This document shows, piece by piece, positions 54,753 through 63,245 of a DNA stretch of 64,000 nt. Below the pieces are notes generated by a model. It was given only the letters and a program-made list of their open reading frames with translations. It was not told the origin of the DNA and did no database searches. Numbering within the stretch: position 1 is the first letter of the stretch; each line of letters begins with the position of its first letter. Source of the DNA: Saprospirales bacterium GYS_P2D (GTDB lineage: Bacteria; Bacteroidota; Bacteroidia; Chitinophagales; Saprospiraceae); assembly GCA_009833045.1 (NCBI GenBank), contig WUUP01000001.1, forward strand, positions 985,586 to 1,049,585. The letters run 5' to 3'. The translations under genes and the position numbers were made by a program.

Positions 54753-56555
54753 ATGAGCTATATCGTATCAGCACGAAAGTACAGGCCTCAGCGCTTTGAG
54801 GATGTCGTCGGTCAGGAGCATATCACCAGTACGCTGAAGAATGCCCTTCTGACAGATAAGCTCGCTCATGCCTTCTTGTTTTGTGGTCCCCGAGGGGTGG
54901 GCAAGACCACCTGTGCGAGACTCCTCGCCAAGGTCATCAATATGCCTGACCCCAAAGCGGCTGTGCAAGACGGTAGCTATGCAGAGACAGATATCGATAT
55001 CTCGATGAATATCGTCGAGCTCGATGCTGCGTCCAATAACTCAGTAGAGCACATGCGGACGCTCATCGAGCAGGTGAGATTTCAGCCACAGCAGGGCAAG
55101 TATAAGGTATTCATCATCGATGAGGTCCATATGCTCTCTACGGCAGCATTCAATGCTTTTTTGAAGACATTGGAAGAGCCACCACCTTATGCGATTTTCA
55201 TATTAGCCACTACGGAGAAACATAAGATCCTACCGACGATCATGAGTCGCTGTCAGCTCTATGACTTCAGACGTATACAGGTGCCGGATATCATCCAGCA
55301 GCTGGAGTCGATCGCCCAGCAGGAGGGAGTCACCGCAGAGCATGACGCACTATATACCATCGCTGAGAAAGCTGATGGAGCCATGAGAGACGCTCTATCT
55401 ATCTATGATCGGATCTCCAGTGCTACAGATCGAGAGATCAGCTATAAGTCTGTCGTGGACAATCTTAATCTCCTCGACTATGACTACTTCTTCAGAGCTG
55501 TAGACCTGATCGTGAAAGAGGACGGACCGGGGTTGCTACTCTTATTAGAGGAGATCCTGGCCAATGGATTTGAGGGAGATACCTTCATGAATGGCCTGGC
55601 CAAACATCTGCGAAATCTGATGTACTGTAAGCAGGAGCCGACACTACACCTCCTACAGCTGAGTGATGCGCTGAAAGAGAAGTTTCTCAATCAGTCTCAG
55701 ACCATCTCCTATGGGACTATCCTGACCACGCTGTCACTGGCTAATCGGGGAGACATAGACTATCCACGTGCTAAGGATAAGAGACTCCACATAGAGATCA
55801 CACTGCTCAAGATCTGCTACGCTAATCGAGCTCATACTATAGCTGACGGGACGCCTCCTGCCAGCGAAAAAAAAAAACTAACTAATCCCACCGCACCAGC
55901 AGCCACTCCGAGGACCGCACAGCCACCAGCATCTCCAGCTCCCGCTCCGAGTACTCCCAGAGCGACTACTCCACCAGATATCGCTCCACCACCTGCCGTG
56001 ACTCCGAGCCCAGCAGCTACCACACCGAGCCCGCCTGCACAGGATCCTACGCCAGCTGTGCCCAAAGCTACACCCACTCCTCGAGCTAAATCTAAAATAT
56101 CAGGCCCTTCAATATCCTCTATCGACGACCTGCTGAGTCAAGCTAAAGAAGAGGTCAACTCAAAGGCCAACGAAGCGAAAGAACTCACTCTCGAAGAGCT
56201 ACTGACCATCTGGAATGAATACGCTGAGTCCATCAGCTCTCCGACCACTCAGGCCATTGTCAAAAATATACAGCTCAAGATCGTGGAGAATAAGGTAGTC
56301 GGTGCCGTACCCTCCTCTATTGCTAAAGAAGAGATCCAGCAAGAGACCGATCTATATACTAAGATCAGAGACTACTTCAATCAAAATGATCTGATGATCG
56401 AGATAGAGGTGGATCGAGAGCTATTCCCAGATGCTATCGAGGAGCCTACTCGCAAGCTGTATACCTCCAAAGAAAAATATGACCACCTCGTGACAGTTAA
56501 TCCCGATTTGGATGCATTTATTGATACTTTGGACCTGAAGCCAGATCAAGATTGA
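54753..56555 (+). CDS. dnaX: DNA polymerase III subunit gamma/tau
   Basis: 600 residues. The clamp-loader AAA+ core has Walker A GPRGVGKT at 45-52, IIDEVHML and the sensor MSRCQLYDF. Domain III ends near residue 365. A Pro/Ala/Thr-rich linker (about 376-450) leads to the tau-specific C-terminus that contacts polymerase and helicase. Residues 372-375 are encoded by GA(A)11, a probable slippage site for the short gamma form. The usual four-Cys zinc module between the Walker A and B regions is missing; the segment reads VINMPDPKAAVQDGSYAETD. Confidence 0.96.
   Translation: MSYIVSARKYRPQRFEDVVGQEHITSTLKNALLTDKLAHAFLFCGPRGVGKTTCARLLAKVINMPDPKAAVQDGSYAETDIDISMNIVELDAASNNSVEHMRTLIEQVRFQPQQGKYKVFIIDEVHMLSTAAFNAFLKTLEEPPPYAIFILATTEKHKILPTIMSRCQLYDFRRIQVPDIIQQLESIAQQEGVTAEHDALYTIAEKADGAMRDALSIYDRISSATDREISYKSVVDNLNLLDYDYFFRAVDLIVKEDGPGLLLLLEEILANGFEGDTFMNGLAKHLRNLMYCKQEPTLHLLQLSDALKEKFLNQSQTISYGTILTTLSLANRGDIDYPRAKDKRLHIEITLLKICYANRAHTIADGTPPASEKKKLTNPTAPAATPRTAQPPASPAPAPSTPRATTPPDIAPPPAVTPSPAATTPSPPAQDPTPAVPKATPTPRAKSKISGPSISSIDDLLSQAKEEVNSKANEAKELTLEELLTIWNEYAESISSPTTQAIVKNIQLKIVENKVVGAVPSSIAKEEIQQETDLYTKIRDYFNQNDLMIEIEVDRELFPDAIEEPTRKLYTSKEKYDHLVTVNPDLDAFIDTLDLKPDQD
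55867..55877 (+). promoter_or_regulatory. A11 slippage site in dnaX, probable gamma-form frameshift
   Basis: Eleven consecutive A follow the G of codon 372 and are followed by CTAACTAA. In the normal frame this reads Glu-Lys-Lys-Lys-Leu-Thr-Asn. One extra A (or a -1 ribosomal shift) reads Thr-Asn-stop, and one missing A reads Asn-stop. Both alternative frames therefore end at once, giving a protein of about 375 residues that stops right after the clamp-loader collar domain. Confidence 0.75.
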
Positions 56556-56606
56556 TCCTTTTTTCGTTATTTTCCTTACTACTATCAGTCAACAGTACAT
56601 ATCTAC

Positions 56607-57299
56607 ATGGCACAGTCTAATCTCTGGTACCTCGAAAACATCGATGCGGAGGGCATTTTTTGCCCTCAGAAGATCGGCCAACCGATGGATAATCATAAGG
56701 TGTATAACTATAAGAAGGGGGATCATGTATTCACCCCGAGGCAAAAAGCCGACACGATCTACTTCATCTCTCAGGGACGAGTCAAGATCGTCTCTGATAG
56801 CCCAGAGGAGAAGACCATCACTAAAGCCATATTAGGGGCTGGAGAGATATTCGGTGAGCTGGCGATGGTCGGTGAGGATGTCAGGAGGGATTATGCCATT
56901 GCCATGGAAAATGCAGAAATCTGCCAGATCTCACGAGCCTCTATGACGGAGCTATTCAGAGAGCGACATCCGATATATATATTCATCATGAATCTCATAG
57001 GCAGTCGAGCCATACGTATGGAGAAGCGTCTCGAGGCACTGGTATTCAAGGATTCTCGGAGTCGTATCGTAGAGTTTTTAGTAGACCTCAATGAGCAGAA
57101 AGGACAGCGAGCCGGCTATGAGTGGATAGTGAGAAATTTTATCACTCATCAGGAGATCGCTAATCTCACTGCTACCAGTCGGCAGACGGTCACGACAGTG
57201 CTCAATGAGCTGAAGAATAAAAATATCATCACTTTTAATCGAAAGAGATTGCTCATCAGAGACCTCGATCTACTAAAAGATGAGATCTTAGCGGCATAA
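56607..57299 (+). CDS. Crp/Fnr-family transcription regulator
   Basis: 230 residues. A cyclic-nucleotide-binding-type beta barrel (VFTPRQKADTIYFISQGRVK, GAGEIFGELAMVGE) is joined to a winged helix with recognition helix THQEIANLTATSRQTVTTVL. No FNR-type iron-sulfur Cys set is present, though C19 occurs near the N-terminus. The effector is unknown. It lies between dnaX and pyrD on the same strand with short gaps. Confidence 0.92.
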   Translation: MAQSNLWYLENIDAEGIFCPQKIGQPMDNHKVYNYKKGDHVFTPRQKADTIYFISQGRVKIVSDSPEEKTITKAILGAGEIFGELAMVGEDVRRDYAIAMENAEICQISRASMTELFRERHPIYIFIMNLIGSRAIRMEKRLEALVFKDSRSRIVEFLVDLNEQKGQRAGYEWIVRNFITHQEIANLTATSRQTVTTVLNELKNKNIITFNRKRLLIRDLDLLKDEILAA

Positions 57300-57318
57300 T
57301 TTATTTATTGCCCGAGCT

Positions 57319-58347
57319 ATGTACTCTCTATTACGACCACTACTCTTTAGATATTCTGCTGAGCAGGCCCATCACCTGACTAATCGTTTATTCGGATTCG
57401 CCCAGGGAGTGCCGATCGTCTCTCAGCTGCTCAATCGTTCACTCCGCTACTCTCATCCATCGCTGGAGCGACAGCTCTGGGGTCTCACTTTTCCTAACCC
57501 CGTAGGACTGGCAGCAGGATTTGACAAGGATGGGAAGTATATCAAGACCATGTCCAAGCTGGGTTTTGGATTCATCGAGGTAGGCACTGTGACCCCTTTG
57601 GCGCAAGCCGGAAATCCTCAACCTCGACTCTTCAGACTCATCCCCGATCGTGCAGTGATCAATCGCATGGGATTTAACAATGATGGAGTAGATAGCCTCG
57701 TAGCTAATCTCAAAAAGCTCCCTGCTAAACGGGACTATATCATAGGAGGTAATATCGGTAAGAATAAAGTCACCCCCAATGCTGAAGCCTGGCGAGACTA
57801 CCTCATCTGCTTTCAGAAGCTGTATGACTATGTAGATTATTTCGTCGTCAATCTCAGCTCACCCAATACACCAGGCCTGCGAGAGCTACAGGACAAGGAG
57901 CCACTACGAAAGATCCTCTCGACACTACTTACTGAGCGTGAGCAGCACGAGATCCAGCGGCCCATACTGCTCAAGATCGCTCCCGATCTCACAGATGGTC
58001 AGATAGATGATGTCGTCGAGATCTGCGAGGAGCTGGATATAGAGGGCCTCATCGCTACCAATACTACCATCGATAGAAGTGGGCTCAGCACGAGTCAGGA
58101 GACTATAGAGACTATCGGCAATGGTGGCCTCAGTGGACGTCCAGTATATGAACGGTCTAATCAGGTAGTGCGCTATATCCATGATAAAGCTCCTGATCTA
58201 CCGATCATCGGAGTAGGTGGTATCGAGAGTCCTGAGACTGCTCAGGGCAAACTCAATGCTGGCGCCTCACTCATACAGGTCTATAGTGGCATGATCTACG
58301 CTGGCCCCTATCTGGTCAAGCAGATCAAAAAAGCCCTCGTCGGGTAG
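57319..58347 (+). CDS. pyrD: Quinone-dependent dihydroorotate dehydrogenase
   Basis: 342 residues, class 2. An N-terminal helical extension (LLRPLLFRYSAEQAHHLTNR) reaches the membrane quinone. GLAAGFDKDGKY, INRMGFNNDGVD, VNLSSPNTPGLREL (with the class 2 catalytic Ser) and the phosphate-binding GVGGIESPETAQ bind FMN and orotate. It catalyses the fourth step of pyrimidine synthesis. It follows the Crp/Fnr gene by 19 bases. Confidence 0.96.
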   Translation: MYSLLRPLLFRYSAEQAHHLTNRLFGFAQGVPIVSQLLNRSLRYSHPSLERQLWGLTFPNPVGLAAGFDKDGKYIKTMSKLGFGFIEVGTVTPLAQAGNPQPRLFRLIPDRAVINRMGFNNDGVDSLVANLKKLPAKRDYIIGGNIGKNKVTPNAEAWRDYLICFQKLYDYVDYFVVNLSSPNTPGLRELQDKEPLRKILSTLLTEREQHEIQRPILLKIAPDLTDGQIDDVVEICEELDIEGLIATNTTIDRSGLSTSQETIETIGNGGLSGRPVYERSNQVVRYIHDKAPDLPIIGVGGIESPETAQGKLNAGASLIQVYSGMIYAGPYLVKQIKKALVG

Positions 58348-58537
58348 CCGTCTAAATAAAAGTGGTATTTTAATAATTATTCTGAAGGTCACTTTAGTCA
58401 GATAAGCCATACGTCACATATTATAATCGCTCATTATCAGTAAGTTATGCATGGTCTAAAAAACTGATGCTCATCCCTACCTATAATCAGTTACGCCTGT
58501 GGTATACATCACACATTAGGAAAAAATGCTATGGCAT

Positions 58538-58594
58538 CGTTTTGGTTTCTCTCTTAGCACATCACATAATGATGATGTGACCAAAACCAAAACG
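58538..58594. other. Long nested inverted repeat
   Basis: CGTTTTGGTTT (58538-58548) pairs with AAACCAAAACG (58584-58594), and inside it CACATCA (58558-58564) pairs with TGATGTG (58573-58579). The result is an 18-bp two-part stem. No T-run follows. It lies about 190 bases after pyrD. It may be a 3' RNA structure, a terminator or a protein site. The rest of 58348-58689 holds no recognised gene. Confidence 0.55.
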
Positions 58595-58689
58595 ACACGC
58601 TATGGCTAAAGAGCAGAGCGAATTTTACAACAACGTTTATTCAATGCTTATGGTGAACATTTTACAAACTCATAACCAAACACTCACAA

Positions 58690-58794
58690 ATGATTCACGA
58701 CAATCAAAGCATGTACAGAGATACTCGCTTTTGGCTGGCGATGACATTTCTGTGTGCACTACTCATCTTTTTAATAATAACCTACCCTCATTGA
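58690..58794 (+). CDS. Candidate 34-residue membrane peptide
   Basis: A short frame from ATG 58690 to TGA 58792 encodes MIHDNQSMYRDTRF followed by a single hydrophobic helix (WLAMTFLCALLIFLIITY) and PH. The polar N-terminus plus one helix looks like a real small membrane protein. It ends exactly beside the convergent nadC stop. A longer, overlapping frame at 58602-58805 lacks such features. Confidence 0.4.
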   Translation: MIHDNQSMYRDTRFWLAMTFLCALLIFLIITYPH

Positions 58795-59652
58795 TCACTT
58801 TATGATCTTGAGGCTGATATCCAGGCTTTGAGCTGAATGTGTCAAGGCGCCGACGGAGATAAAATCTACTCCCGTAGCCGCCACTTCTTTGACATTATTC
58901 AGCTTGATGCCACCGGATGCCTCTACTTCTATCCGCTTATCTATCAGCTGTACTGCCCGCTCCATCTCTGCAGTGCTAAAGTTGTCCAGCATCACTCTCG
59001 GATTCACCCCTTTCAGGGTTAAGACTTCCTCCAGTTCTTCAAAATTTCGGACCTCTATGGTCATCTCCAGCTGTTTGTTTTTACTCTTGAGATAGTCTTT
59101 GACTCTATCTACAGCTGCGGTGATGCTGCCAGCGGCATCTACATGGTTGTCTTTAATCATGATACGATCATAGAGGCCATCACGATAGTTAGTACATCCT
59201 CCGACTTCTACCGCCCACTTCTCGAGAAATCTCAATAGCGGCGTCGTCTTACGAGTGTCGAGGATAGTGACAGGATAATCCGCCACCTCATCAGCGAATG
59301 CTCTACTGAGTGTCGCTACTCCACTGAGTCGCTGCATGGCATTGAGCGCCAGTCGCTCACCCATGAGGAGCGCCTGAGATCGGCAGGTCACATAGGCCAC
59401 CTCATCACCATACTCCACAGCACTACCATCTGGCATGCGGATATCGATCTGCGCATCTGGATCGAGATGAGAGAATATCGCTTCAGCGATAGCGATCCCT
59501 GCGACTACTCCTTTATCCTTGATCAAAAATCGAGCTTTACTCACCTGTTCCGCAGGGATACATGCCAGAGAGGTATGATCTCCGTCCTGGATATCCTCAT
59601 GCAGCCCCTCGATGATAAACTTTTGTAATTTCTCTTTGTCTAATACATTCAT
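58795..59652 (-). CDS. nadC: Nicotinate-nucleotide pyrophosphorylase (carboxylating)
   Basis: 285 residues. The quinolinate phosphoribosyltransferase makes nicotinate mononucleotide in NAD synthesis. GDHTSLACIP, LDTRKTTPLLRFLEKWAV, GGCTNYRDGLYDRIMIKDNH, VEVRNFEE-type strand and ASGGIKLNNV are all diagnostic. nadA and nadB are not in the window. Confidence 0.96.
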   Translation of the reverse strand: MNVLDKEKLQKFIIEGLHEDIQDGDHTSLACIPAEQVSKARFLIKDKGVVAGIAIAEAIFSHLDPDAQIDIRMPDGSAVEYGDEVAYVTCRSQALLMGERLALNAMQRLSGVATLSRAFADEVADYPVTILDTRKTTPLLRFLEKWAVEVGGCTNYRDGLYDRIMIKDNHVDAAGSITAAVDRVKDYLKSKNKQLEMTIEVRNFEELEEVLTLKGVNPRVMLDNFSTAEMERAVQLIDKRIEVEASGGIKLNNVKEVAATGVDFISVGALTHSAQSLDISLKIIK

Positions 59653-59695
59653 GCTGTGATAATATATGGTCTCCTATGATTGAGACGTTTTGATA

Positions 59696-60763
59696 ATGCA
59701 ATACGCCACAATATATATGCAAGAATACTTAAAACCGATAGGCTATCTACTGATTGCTACTATAATCTTATGTAGTGGATGTGGATCGGAGTCCAATACT
59801 ACTGCCATAGCTCCCGTCGCTCCCACCATTGAGGCTGACATCACCAGATATGAGAAGCGACTCATAGAGGTCGGCACTCAGACGGTCGCAGAGCACATCG
59901 CTCAGCTCAAAGAGGACTATCCAGCATTCAGCGATATCTACTTTCATCAGATCCTCAGTATCCCAGACAAGGATGAGATACTCCCAGGCGAAGTCGAGCA
60001 TATGATCACCGATACCGGCTACCAAAAGCTATTAGTCGATGTAGCGCAGGAGTATTATGAGTTTGATACAGTCGCTGCTGAGATCAGCCAAACCTTGGAG
60101 AATTATCAGGAGATCTTTGATGTGGCTGAGACGCCAAATGTCTACACTTTCGTATCAGGATTCACCTATCAGTGTTTTCTATTTGATGATTTGGATCGAG
60201 AGGGTATAGGGTTGGGGCTCGATATGTTTTTAGGAGCGGATTTTCCATATGAGAAGATTAATCCGAGCAATCCTGCATTCTCCGCTTACCTGACCCGATT
60301 TTATGATCGGGAGCATATCGCTAAAAAGGTCGCAGAAGTACTCGTAGAAGACAAGCTGCCACCACCAAGTCGCTCTGACTTCCTCTCACTGATGATCTGG
60401 GGTGGCAAGAAGCTATATATCATGGATCAGCTATTAGACTTTAAAGAGGATCATGTCGTGATCGAGTATACTCCTGAGCAACTACGGTGGTGTCGAGAAA
60501 ACGAAGTTCAGATCTGGGATTTCTTCTTTGAGAAAGACCTGTTTTATGAGACTGACTTGAGGAAGTTTAATAAACTCGTGGGCCCAGCACCGACTACTCC
60601 AGGCATGCCGCCAGAGTCTCCAGGCCGCACTGCGAATTATATCGGCTGGCAGATCATCCGAGCATACGTCGATCGACATCCTGAGACCACCATAGCGGAC
60701 CTAATACAGCTCACTGACGCCCAGCTCATACTCGATGAGTCAAGGTACAAGCCGAGTCGGTAG
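59696..60763 (+). CDS. gldB: GldB-like lipoprotein
   Basis: 355 residues from the ATG at 59696. A lipoprotein signal (LIATIILCSGC) precedes a helical domain that matches GldB of the Bacteroidota gliding/T9SS set: FVSGFTYQCFLFDD, LGLDMFLGADFPYEKINP and TPGMPPESPGRTANYIGW are typical. GldB is required for gliding in Flavobacterium but its biochemical role is unknown. Other gld genes are not in the window, so gliding cannot be inferred. Confidence 0.85.
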   Translation: MQYATIYMQEYLKPIGYLLIATIILCSGCGSESNTTAIAPVAPTIEADITRYEKRLIEVGTQTVAEHIAQLKEDYPAFSDIYFHQILSIPDKDEILPGEVEHMITDTGYQKLLVDVAQEYYEFDTVAAEISQTLENYQEIFDVAETPNVYTFVSGFTYQCFLFDDLDREGIGLGLDMFLGADFPYEKINPSNPAFSAYLTRFYDREHIAKKVAEVLVEDKLPPPSRSDFLSLMIWGGKKLYIMDQLLDFKEDHVVIEYTPEQLRWCRENEVQIWDFFFEKDLFYETDLRKFNKLVGPAPTTPGMPPESPGRTANYIGWQIIRAYVDRHPETTIADLIQLTDAQLILDESRYKPSR

Positions 60764-60780
60764 TATTTTTGATTTGGACG

Positions 60781-60890
60781 ATGAGATATGAAGTCAGCGA
60801 ATTGGTAATTTAGCTCAGGGAAGGTTTGACAGGTGAATGGCGTATAGGCTCCGTATGTCATAATATCTCTCCCGATAGTCGAGATGACAG
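60781..60890 (-). repeat. Dispersed repeat, copy 8, one end missing
   Basis: Reverse orientation: TTTAGCTCAGGGAAGGTTTG and CTCCCGATAGTCGAGATGACAG match the interior and the CTGTCATCTCGAC end of the family. The GTTCGAAATGAC end is missing beside the gldB stop. Confidence 0.7.
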
Positions 60891-60937
60891 CAAGGTCCTT
60901 ACACGCTTTTACTTACTGTCGTGAGAATACAACTCTT

Positions 60938-61192
60938 TTAATAGTGGTACCTACAGCCAACTATTAATAATTCTTCTTCTGTATAACTGTACACTAATCG
61001 ATGTTCTTTATCGATCCGTCTTGACCAATAGCCTTGCAATTCATGCTTTAAAGGCTCAGGATTACCGATGCCCTCAAATGGATCACGCAGGGATTCTTTG
61101 ATGAGTGTATTTATTCTTTTTAGCTTTTTCTTATCTATTTTCTGCCAATGCAAGTAATCATTCCAAGCTCTACTTGACCAAGCTAATTTCAT
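60938..61192 (-). CDS. yoeB: YoeB-type mRNA interferase toxin
   Basis: 84 residues, the same length as E. coli YoeB. The catalytic residues are kept at identical positions: E46 (NPEPL), R65 (EHRLVY) and H83-Y84 at the C-terminus (RYHY). The toxin cuts mRNA at the ribosomal A site. It overlaps the upstream antitoxin gene by four bases. Confidence 0.95.
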   Translation of the reverse strand: MKLAWSSRAWNDYLHWQKIDKKKLKRINTLIKESLRDPFEGIGNPEPLKHELQGYWSRRIDKEHRLVYSYTEEELLIVGCRYHY

Positions 61193-61440
61193 TCTTCTAT
61201 TATATCCTTGTACTCCTTATTTCCTTTCTTCACTTCTGCAATCGACTCTAACAACACATCTCGATTCTTGCCAGATAACAAGTAATTCGTCTCTACTAAC
61301 GAGTTATATTCTTCGAGCGAGATAAGCACCAAGTCCTTTTGATCTTTGCGCTTTATGATCACTTCTTCTACATCATCAATAACGGAGTTTAACCAGTATT
61401 TTAGGTTTAGTCTTAGCTCTGTATAATTTACTACCTTCAT
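61189..61440 (-). CDS. yefM: YefM-type antitoxin (Phd/YefM family)
   Basis: 83 residues. The N-terminal MKVVNYTELRLNLKYWLN is the Phd/YefM DNA-binding fold and the acidic C-terminus should block YoeB. It precedes the toxin gene, as required for autoregulated toxin-antitoxin operons. The pair lies between two copies of the dispersed repeat. Confidence 0.93.
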   Translation of the reverse strand: MKVVNYTELRLNLKYWLNSVIDDVEEVIIKRKDQKDLVLISLEEYNSLVETNYLLSGKNRDVLLESIAEVKKGNKEYKDIIEE

Positions 61441-61598
61441 GATATAAAGTTACTGATTAAGTACGTAAATAAAAACGTTTTGAATCTGTCATTTGTTTCC
61501 CCGTTTCAATGTGATTGGCGAAATTCTATTTTTCCTGTAATGGAGCATACAATTGTACTGAGGACAACAAAAAAGAGATACTATACTTGATTTTTCTT

Positions 61599-61752
61599 GT
61601 CATTTCGAACATCAGTGAGAAATCTTCATTCATCAGAGGTAGCACGCAAATGGCTCAAGCGAATTGATGATTCAGCTCATAGTAGGTTTCACAGGTGCAT
61701 GGCGCAGACCTCCGCATGCATGGAGATCTCTCCCGGTTGGTCGAGATGACAG
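61599..61752 (-). repeat. Dispersed ~150-bp repeat, copy 9
   Basis: Complete, reverse orientation: GTCATTTCGAACATCAGTGA to GGTCGAGATGACAG. The remaining stretch to the AEC start (61753-61939) holds a short block CGGGCTTCATATTGG (61824-61856) that recurs at 63066-63098 with two mismatches in 33 bases. No gene is visible in 61441-61939. Confidence 0.8.
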
Positions 61753-61939
61753 GGAACAGAGACAACAAGGGCGTTTGCACCACGCTATCTGAAGCTTGTA
61801 ACTTCAGCATCTTACCTCATGTTCGGGCTTCATATTGGTTCGAAATCACAGACATTGTATCAGCGATCGCCTATGTCAAATCCACTACTTGCCACATCTT
61901 TTTGATATCCTCTACTGATTGTTATTTACCTTCAGCTCT

Positions 61940-62863
61940 ATGGAAACTCTCGCTCCTAAAATCATACCTATTATTGCTATCCTCATACTGGGTATACTTC
62001 TCCAAAGAAGTAAATCAATAGGTGATCAAGTCATTCAGGGGTTGAAGTACCTAATACTTAACGTTTCGCTCCCTGCTATCCTCTTAATTGCATTCTCTCA
62101 AGCACCACTCAGTTGGAACAATTCTTTACTTTTCTTTTTTGTATTTGCCTATTGTTTTGTTCTCCTATTCATAGGTAGATGGATAGGTGGCAGAATGGGC
62201 AAAGAGTATTTTGGTGAGTATTTTACGGGATTTGAGTTTGGCATGTTAGGCGTTGCATTACTCAGTTCATTTTGGGGTGCCGATAGTTTAGCGACTATAG
62301 CGCTGGTTGCTTTAGGTCACGAAATCTTCATATGGTTTGTCTATGCTCCACTTTTAGAAAATAGAAGAGATCAACATCAGTCATTAATGACCACTATTAA
62401 GTCATTTTTGAGCTCCCCGATCATCTTAGCAATAGCGGCTGGTATACTGATTAACTCTTTACAGCTATATTCTTTATTGGATGAAAATATAATCGGACAA
62501 AGTATTCTTAACCTATGCGATCAATTGTCTCAACTGGCAGCACCATTGATTTTAATCGTGGTAGGCTACTCTTTACGATTTACAAATATCAACTGGACAA
62601 ATACCCTCAAGGATGTATTGCTAAGATTTGGTTTTGTTTTAGCACTTGGATATTCACTGCTGATACTCATGCAAAAGTATATTGCAGATTTAGATCCTAT
62701 TTTCTCTCATGTCTGGGTCATATTTATTTTGCTTCCACCACCTTTCATACTGCCGATCTTCATGGATAAAAAACATCCAGAACTTATAGAAGTCAGCAAC
62801 ACCATTATCGTATATACGATAGTTTCGTTAGTAGCTATATTGAGTTATGTTGCGATGCTATAG
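61940..62863 (+). CDS. AEC-family (auxin efflux carrier-like) transporter
   Basis: 307 residues from the ATG at 61940; a TTG at 61919 would add seven. About ten hydrophobic helices in the five-plus-five arrangement of AEC permeases. The substrate may be a small organic acid, malate-like in some relatives. It lies between two same-orientation copies of the dispersed repeat and is visibly richer in A/T than the housekeeping genes. Confidence 0.82.
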   Translation: METLAPKIIPIIAILILGILLQRSKSIGDQVIQGLKYLILNVSLPAILLIAFSQAPLSWNNSLLFFFVFAYCFVLLFIGRWIGGRMGKEYFGEYFTGFEFGMLGVALLSSFWGADSLATIALVALGHEIFIWFVYAPLLENRRDQHQSLMTTIKSFLSSPIILAIAAGILINSLQLYSLLDENIIGQSILNLCDQLSQLAAPLILIVVGYSLRFTNINWTNTLKDVLLRFGFVLALGYSLLILMQKYIADLDPIFSHVWVIFILLPPPFILPIFMDKKHPELIEVSNTIIVYTIVSLVAILSYVAML

Positions 62864-62907
62864 AGCGATCACAGTGAAAATGAGAACCTCTAAACATGAT
62901 TGTTTTG

Positions 62908-63060
62908 GTCATTTCGAATGATAGAGAGAAATCTTCATACATCAGAGTTTGGCCGCAAATGGCTACAGCGAATTGATGATTTAGCTGATGCGAAGTTTCA
63001 CAGAATCATAGCCGTACACTACGTAAGCATGAAGATCTCTCCCGATGGTCGAGAGGACAG
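62908..63060 (-). repeat. Dispersed ~150-bp repeat, copy 10
   Basis: Complete, reverse orientation: GTCATTTCGAATGATAGAGA to GATGGTCGAGAGGACAG. It is followed at 63066-63098 by the same flanking block found after copy 9. No gene is visible in 62864-63245. Confidence 0.8.
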
Positions 63061-63245
63061 TTTCTCGGGCTTCATATGGGTTCGAAGTCACAGACATTCG
63101 AACAGCGAGGACAGAGAAATGTGAGAATGCTCATCTTGTCAAGTAGTATTTATATACCAAGACCTCGTTGATTCAGCTAACCGTAGAGCGAATAAGCAAT
63201 GACGTTTTTTACTCAAGTATCACGATTTTGGCTTATGTTTTTATC

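Noticed and set aside
55832-56077. 81-residue Gly/Ala/Val-rich frame antisense to the dnaX linker
   Set aside because: Reverse reading of the Pro/Ala/Thr-rich linker; the composition explains the open frame.
58602-58805. 67-residue frame after pyrD
   Set aside because: Overlaps nadC end and has no hydrophobic or conserved segment; the 34-residue frame in another phase looks more like a protein.
61830-61856. GGTTCGAAATC resembling a tRNA T-loop, also at 63072-63098
   Set aside because: No acceptor stem, anticodon arm or CCA context around it; it belongs to a repeated flanking block.
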